From Sialis fuliginosa (lineage: Eukaryota > Arthropoda > Insecta > Megaloptera > Sialidae), in assembly GCA_961205875.1 (NCBI GenBank), contig OY540816.1, positions 22,702,701 to 22,766,700 of the forward strand: 64,000 bases of DNA. The letters are read 5' to 3'. Positions 59,313 through 64,000 of the stretch are shown here, one piece after another. The notes under the pieces were generated by a model. It was not told where the DNA came from. It saw only the letters and a program-made list of their open reading frames with translations, and did no database searches. The translations under genes were made by a program, and so were the position numbers. Numbering within the stretch: position 1 is the stretch's first letter; every line of letters begins with the position of its first letter.

Positions 59313-60102
59313 ATTTTTAGAAAAGGCTCATTTTTATTTTAGTGAAATTTCGATACTGTCTGTCGGTTACATTTGACAGATGAGGTATTTTGACAGAACT
59401 TGGCACAGTTTTTAACATTGTTCTTCAGCGCATGTGCGTAATAAATAAATTAAACATCCTCTATGAAATTATATGAAAAGTAGCGCCATCATGTAGCATA
59501 TAGCTGAACTAATAGCGAATATGCAAACACACAGCAAAAAGATTACCTATTTTAAAAGTTCTGCATGTTGCCGCTAGAGGACACTAGTTACACTAATTTT
59601 AAGTTTTCTTCTAAAACTGTCATGCAGCCAATCCGCAATTCTCGAGTAATTTAAAAAACCTTCGCGGACTATAAAAAGATTTGAATTTGTGATAAAAATT
59701 CTAATTATATAATATAATTTTAATAATTTTTTGATGTATATACAAATAATTGCAACGGTTAATTTTAACAACCATTTATAAGTAAATATATTCATAAATT
59801 TTGTGTTTCTTATCATTATTAGTCAGATATTATGTATGAGTATTTAAGAAAAAAATTACTATTATTTATTTTTCTAGATTTTCATAATTTGTTTATTTAG
59901 GAAAGAGAAAAAACGAAGTATGTCGTATGTAGATATAGAAAGTCCCGATACTTAAATTATTAATTAGGTCAGTTACGCATTTAAAAAAAAAATATAATAT
60001 TTATTTTTCTTGATTTTCATATTTTGTCTAATTAACTATTTATACTTAATACATTCATATTTGCAAACTGAATCTTTTGATTTCATTTCTTAATAAAAAA
60101 TA
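59313..60102. other. Upstream of Cdk9 copy 3; non-coding
   Basis: Holds the presumed promoter of copy 3. Phrases such as GTAGCGCCATCATGTAGC (about 59479) and TTGCCGCTAGAGGACA (about 59569) resemble 'GGCGCCATCTAG' phrases elsewhere (23569). No gene was seen. Confidence 0.4.
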
Positions 60103-60583
60103 TAAAAAAAACATCTGCTAAGTAAATTCACAGTGCTTCCTCGTGCTAAATTCACCAAAGGTAGTTAATTATTATTAAATTTTTATACAATTTTACTAAA
60201 AAATATTGATTCGAAATTTTTCTTAAGCCGCATCTGATTATTTTTTCGTATATTTTTAATTTTTTGACATTTTAAGAAAACAAATGATTAAAGCACGTTG
60301 AGATAAATCTTTGTAAGGGAATATTTTACAACAAACCTTGTAGACCTATATTATAAGAAATTGTTAGTAAATTAAAAATATTTGAAAAAACATTCAGGTG
60401 CGTTTTAAGAAAAATTTCCAACTAATATTTTTTAGTAAAATTGTATAAAAATTAAATGGTTAACCAATTCCAGGCAATTTATATAAACACAATCGGTTTT
60501 TATTTAAATTAATGAATATTTAACTACCTTTGGTGAATTTAGCACGAGGAAGCACTGTGCATTTACTTGACAGATGTTTTTTT
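60103..60583. mobile_element. Foldback element with AACATCTG...GTAGTTAA inverted ends
   Basis: The left end reads AACATCTGCTAAGTAAATTC, then ACAGTGCTTCCTCGTGCTAA and ATTCACCAAAGGTAGTTAA. The right end reversed reads the same order with a few changes (AACATCTGTCAAGTAAATGC). A second inner pair, TTTTTATACAATTTTACTAA and its inverse near 60430, lengthens the stem. Length is about 480 bp, with no coding frame. A diverged part (ATACAATTT, ATTCGAAATT) recurs near 54850. Confidence 0.78.
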
Positions 60584-61440
60584 TGTCTCATTTTAAAACG
60601 ATCACAAAGCTTCTTGTATCTTAATGCGAGGAAGTAAAATATAAATACAGTTTACATGAAAAATAAGAACAAATGATAGATGAAACAATAGACAACGTGT
60701 AGTATAAGGTAAAGCGGTGTGACATTTGACATGTATTCAAGTTTGACACTGTAATAACAATAACAATAAATGGGAACGTTCCTCAACACATAGACATATA
60801 AAATAATGATTAAATCCAACGAGAATATCAGACTTCAAAGGGCGATAATTTCGTTAATCTTGCGAGAAATAAAGCGGAAAACGCACACCGCCCGTTTGTA
60901 CTAATTATACAAGCCCGCACAACAGGACGGCCTCGTAGGAGGGGGGCAGGGGGGGGGATGGAGGGCACCACCTCTCACAACGCGCGTTAACGCCGCTGTG
61001 ATATAAAATATAATATTTGGGTTTGCCGAGATCTAATTCTATGCGGAGATATGATTTAGGCATACTTCACACGGTCGGATGTGTTCAGTATTTTTCTTAA
61101 CCCATTTTGGACAGCGTTTTTCAACGTTTTAGTATTTGCGACCCAATTTTCAATCACAATTCTCATATAATAATTTTATTAAACCTTCTTTCGAAAAACT
61201 TTACTCTGCAAGACAGGCTCAAGTTTAATATTGATAAGTTAATTATTAAATACATTGTGCAGAGCTGATATAATTCTATTTATAAGTGTATTATAACAGT
61301 GTAAATGTAAACTTGTATTTTATTGCGAAGATACGAGAAGCTTTGTGATCGTTTCAGATTGAGACAAAAAAAAAATGTTCTCCGATTTCAAAATTTTAAA
61401 TTGATCTAGCTGTTTCACGTCAAGACAAACGCTTTTTTTG
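60584..61440. repeat. Larger inverted pair CGATCACAAAGCTTCT around a GC-richer core
   Basis: CGATCACAAAGCTTCTTGTA at 60600-60619, continuing TCTTAATGCGAG, is inverted at about 61325-61352 (GATACGAGAAGCTTTGTGAT), with GAGACAAAAAAAA next to it on the inner-element side. Between them lies a G-rich stretch (60938-60965) and no coding frame. It may be a composite of the element at 60103-60583 and a related copy. Confidence 0.5.
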
Positions 61441-61620
61441 TTTGTTGTGTATCCGTCCGTCTGTCCCCTGAATCCTTGTCACACGCATAACTCATGAACC
61501 ACTGAACCGATATTATCGAAACTTGGTCGGATGGTTGGGTCTGGCTTGAAGACGGTCCTATTTCAAAATCATCAAAAGGTTTGACCAAGACTGTATGAGG
61601 ACTGATGAGGACTTCTTGTA
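61441..61620 (+). repeat. Dispersed repeat of the 'TGAACCACTGAACCGAT' type
   Basis: CCGTCCGTCTGTCCCCTGAA, then CATAACTCATGAACCACTGA, ACCGATATTATCGAAACTTG and GTCGGATGG. It is related in style to the ATTATAAATGCG repeats at the left of the window and to the fragment at 63540-63625. Confidence 0.6.
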
Positions 61621-61782
61621 AAGTCGAAACACGTGTCGATTGACATTGTTTTATTGTGGTTAAGGTATATATTTTTAGTTTAAGTTAGAGTTAAGTGTCT
61701 ATAGATTATGATTCAGTAATGACAAATATCAACAAATATTTCTAATTTAGTATTATACATTTATATATAATACCCCAGTGTT

Positions 61783-62255
61783 CAAGACTGGTGCCAGTAC
61801 CTTATACGTATATATGGATTGTGTGAACTGATTTAATCACGATAGGATGTGGGGAAGGGGAGGGATATTGATCTGAAATAAAACATTACAAAAAAAATAT
61901 TTAAAATATTTTTGACAGACAATGCAACTTGTAGTATATTTGTATATTATTGTATATATGGATCATGTGAAGTGACCCCATCATGGTGGGGGTGGGGCGG
62001 CATGATTTAGTGCGTGGTGGACCGGGTAACACATGCAAGTAACAAGCAACACGACGCGAGCCAGTGTTAGATGACAATAATAAATAAAACTTTGTCGTAT
62101 CCATGTCTTATACCTGCCAACTTAAATTATTATATTTTTTTCACTTAAAAAATAAGGTAGGTACCTACTAACTATTATTTTGGTAAACCATATCGATAGT
62201 TATCTCTAGATTTTGGTATTTTATAGATATATGGTACTGGCACCAGTCTTGGATT
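61783..62255. mobile_element. Inverted-repeat element flanked by 13-bp direct repeats
   Basis: CAAGACTGGTGCCAGTACC on the left and GGTACTGGCACCAGTCTTG on the right are perfect inverses. Immediately outside lie ATACCCCAGTGTT at 61770-61782 and ATACCCCAGTGTT at 62256-62268, a perfect 13-bp direct repeat. A third single end, CCAAGACTGATGCCAGTACC, is at about 62529. The interior has no coding frame. The direct repeats may be a target duplication or part of a longer nested repeat. Confidence 0.7.
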
Positions 62256-62607
62256 ATACCCCAGTGTTGGACTCTTGTTTACTTAAATATACTAAATTAA
62301 ATAACTACAATTTTTTCACTAAATAAAGAAGGTACCTACTAATACATACATAGTACTTATCATTTTGTGTGTCCATCACTGGGTGCCCATTACTTGTTTT
62401 ACTTTATCTATTATTGGAAGAAAAAAACAAACAAAATAAAAAATTAAAATAAAAAAAAAACTACATTTTCGGACTTTGGTAATTAAATTGATTTATTATT
62501 AGTAACAGATATACCTTGCTCTTACAGCGTCCAAGACTGATGCCAGTACCTAATCTGATCATTTTTTAAATTTCTTATATTAATAATATATCGTTTTCGA
62601 TATACAT

Positions 62608-62768
62608 ATTATGAGAAGGCGAGTTTCAAAACTCGTATTTTCCATTTTAAAAAATAATCGAGATGCAGTAAATTTTACAATATGGCAAAAATTCTTTCAA
62701 AATCCACCGCATCTCGATTATTATTTTTCAAAAAAACGAACGAGTTTTGGAACTCACCTCCTCATATA
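62608..62768. mobile_element. Long hairpin (about 160 bp palindrome)
   Basis: The left arm reads ATTATGAGAAGGCGAGTTTC, then AAAACTCGT and AAAAAATAATCGAGATGC. The right arm reversed reads ATATGAGGAGGTGAGTTCC, AAAACTCGT, AATAATAATCGAGATGC. The arms pair over most of their length with a short loop in the middle. This is typical of foldback MITEs. Confidence 0.72.
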
Positions 62769-62800
62769 TATAAAACAAATATTTCTTGGTCCAAATCAAA

Positions 62801-63004
62801 GTAACCGAAAACCGTAAAACCCGTTATTTTTGGTAGAAAAACATTTTTTAATAATACAAATAATTTTTTTTTAACTAATCACTCTGAACCAAATACCGAA
62901 AAAATCGGAAAACCGTTATTTTTTTCGGAACCGAACCGAAATATATTTTTTTACTCGAACCGGAACGAAAACCGAAACGAAAAAAATAACGGTTCGAAGC
63001 CCTG
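62801..63004 (-). mobile_element. Truncated copy of the CAGGGCTTCGAACCG hAT-like MITE
   Basis: Read on the minus strand it starts CAGGGCTTCGAACCGTTATT and follows the copy at 41617-41966 through TTTCGTTCCGGTTCGAG and ATATATTTCGGTTCGGTTCC. The far terminus is missing, so this copy is one-ended. Confidence 0.72.
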
Positions 63005-63174
63005 GTAATAAAAACCTAATTTTAACGTGACGACAAGTTACAGGTTGTTTATATTTTTTTATATAAAAACGGTTGAAATTTTATTTATTTATTTATTTGT
63101 ACAATTTGATTCCTATCGTAGGTGCATGCGAACTATATAGTAAACCAAACGTAGCTGCAGAATACTTGAGTTTT

Positions 63175-63177
63175 GCA

Positions 63178-63253
<76 letters not shown>

Positions 63254-63266
63254 GACACACACACTC
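63175..63266. repeat. (CA)n microsatellite
   Basis: About 90 bp of nearly pure CA dinucleotides with a few single interruptions (TCACAC at 63210, CGACAC at 63252). Confidence 0.95.
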
Positions 63267-63489
63267 GCAAACAGGATTTCTGCATTGCAGAGCGATCTAT
63301 TATTCAAAAGATAACCAGCTTACGGTTGTCGCGGAAAAATATCATTCGCCAGTGTTCATCTGTTGCACCCGATATAATTTATAATTACTACACTTGCTGA
63401 TATTTTCACGTTTAACCCCTCATGTGGATGGGGTAGTTTTTTGTATCGATTGTTGGGTTTCATCTGTATTATGTCGGGAGTTATAAAGA

Positions 63490-63660
63490 ATTTCGCCGAG
63501 AGTAAAAGTTAAACTGACGCTATCTGCGAGGTGTCAAATCTTTATATCTGTCGTCTGTCCGTTAGTGCGCTTATCACTCGAGAACCACTTATCCGATTTA
63601 CGTGGTTTCTTTTTTAATTCATAGGTACGTACTCTGGCCAAGTTATAGGCTATATTTTGT
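63490..63660 (+). repeat. Dispersed repeat fragment (CGAGAACCACTTATCCGATT)
   Basis: TCTGTCGTCTGTCCGTTAGT, then CTCGAGAACCACTTATCCGA and TTCATAGGTACGTACTCTGG. It belongs to the same broad class as 61441-61620. The rest of the window to 64000 is AT-rich with nothing recognised. Confidence 0.5.
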
Positions 63661-64000
63661 TACGTTAGGTAACATAAGGAATAAGCAGTGACGATAATAG
63701 TAAATCATATCGGAAAAATGTTCTTTTGCAGTACGCTGCCTAAACCGTTGAATACTGAATAAAATAATGTATTAAAGAATTGTGTAGTATAAAAAAATCT
63801 AAAATAAAGTCCGCGATACCATATGTCTAACTTTTATATTTAAGCCACAGTGACTGCTTTTATGTTACAAAGAAAATTAAAAATATTTGGGTTCTGTTTA
63901 CGTGGACTTATGACCTGCAAAACATTAATCCTTATCAAAATAAATGATTTCATCGTCATAAGTACTTAATGTAGATATAATTTACCATTTACAGCATCCA

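Larger units (their letters stand above)
54590..59320 (-). repeat. Tandem segmental duplication carrying Cdk9 copies 2 and 3
   Basis: Beyond the two genes, their 3' flanks are similar: 'CAGTAAAAAAA' with 'AGTCAAAGTAA' at about 54600-54650 and again at about 57246-57305, and 'CAATATACATATCAC' with 'TTTGGTTT.AATACCA' at about 55426 and 57588. Unit spacing is about 2.6 kb. This indicates duplication of DNA, not a separate retroposition of each copy. The flank between copies has no other gene. Confidence 0.7.

Noticed and set aside
62611..62817. 68-codon plus-strand frame
   Set aside because: It lies within a palindromic element and has no family resemblance.
63073..63400. Open frames rich in alternating Thr-His
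   Set aside because: They are translations of the (CA)n microsatellite.
1..64000. tRNA, rRNA, bacterial operon or phage features
   Set aside because: None was seen; the window is spliced animal DNA.

Overview
This is eukaryotic nuclear DNA, almost certainly from an insect and perhaps a lepidopteran. The evidence is spliced genes with GT-AG introns, very AT-rich non-coding sequence, a ZAD zinc-finger start, pasiflora-like claudins, and interspersed repeats of the 'ATTATAAATGCGAAAGTG...ACCGATCTT.ATGAAATTTG' kind that are common in butterflies and moths. The order is an inference. Nothing bacterial or viral was recognised. All exon boundaries below were read by eye from reading frame, splice sites and remembered protein families, without RNA evidence.

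Layout. 1-3.07 kb is repeat-rich and holds a decayed piggyBac-like transposase tail. 3.07-15.86 kb is the 3' part of a PfkB-family (pseudouridine-kinase-like) gene on +. One of its introns is 11.8 kb long and contains three claudin-like tetraspan genes on the - strand (7.71-8.58, 10.78-11.51, 14.03-14.90 kb). 16.09-19.66 kb (+) encodes a three-DM10 EFHC-type ciliary protein. 19.96-20.71 kb (-) encodes the Golgi Qb-SNARE membrin, head to head with an intronless Cdk9 gene (21.37-22.54 kb, +). 23.72-25.31 kb (+) holds two tandem TMEM256/DUF423-like genes. 27.46-39.24 kb (-) is the whole coding region of the HECT ubiquitin ligase TRIP12 (circadian trip) in 18 inferred coding exons. 40.77-44.75 kb (-) is a C2H2 zinc-finger gene, head to head with CCDC39 (45.58-49.71 kb, +), an axonemal ruler protein. 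50.14 kb (+) starts a ZAD-type zinc-finger gene that runs into a 200-N gap. 50.49-52.23 kb (-) is an unrecognised two-exon gene with three 70-residue C-terminal repeats. 52.81-53.90 kb (+) holds the last two exons of a zinc-finger gene. 55.54-56.70 and 58.16-59.31 kb (-) are two more intronless Cdk9 genes in tandem. 59.3-64 kb is non-coding and rich in inverted-repeat elements.

The genes are ordinary conserved insect genes of unrelated pathways: septate junction, Golgi SNARE, P-TEFb transcription kinase, ubiquitin ligase and sperm/ciliary axoneme. The unusual aspects are genomic: the nested antisense claudin cluster, three Cdk9 copies with a mosaic similarity pattern, two introns filled by the same AAGTACTT-type palindromic repeat, an array of TGGGATnnATCCCA palindromes, and many short terminal-inverted-repeat elements. 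I found no clearly new multi-gene system. The best candidates for something undescribed are the Cdk9 family and the unrecognised 559-residue protein.
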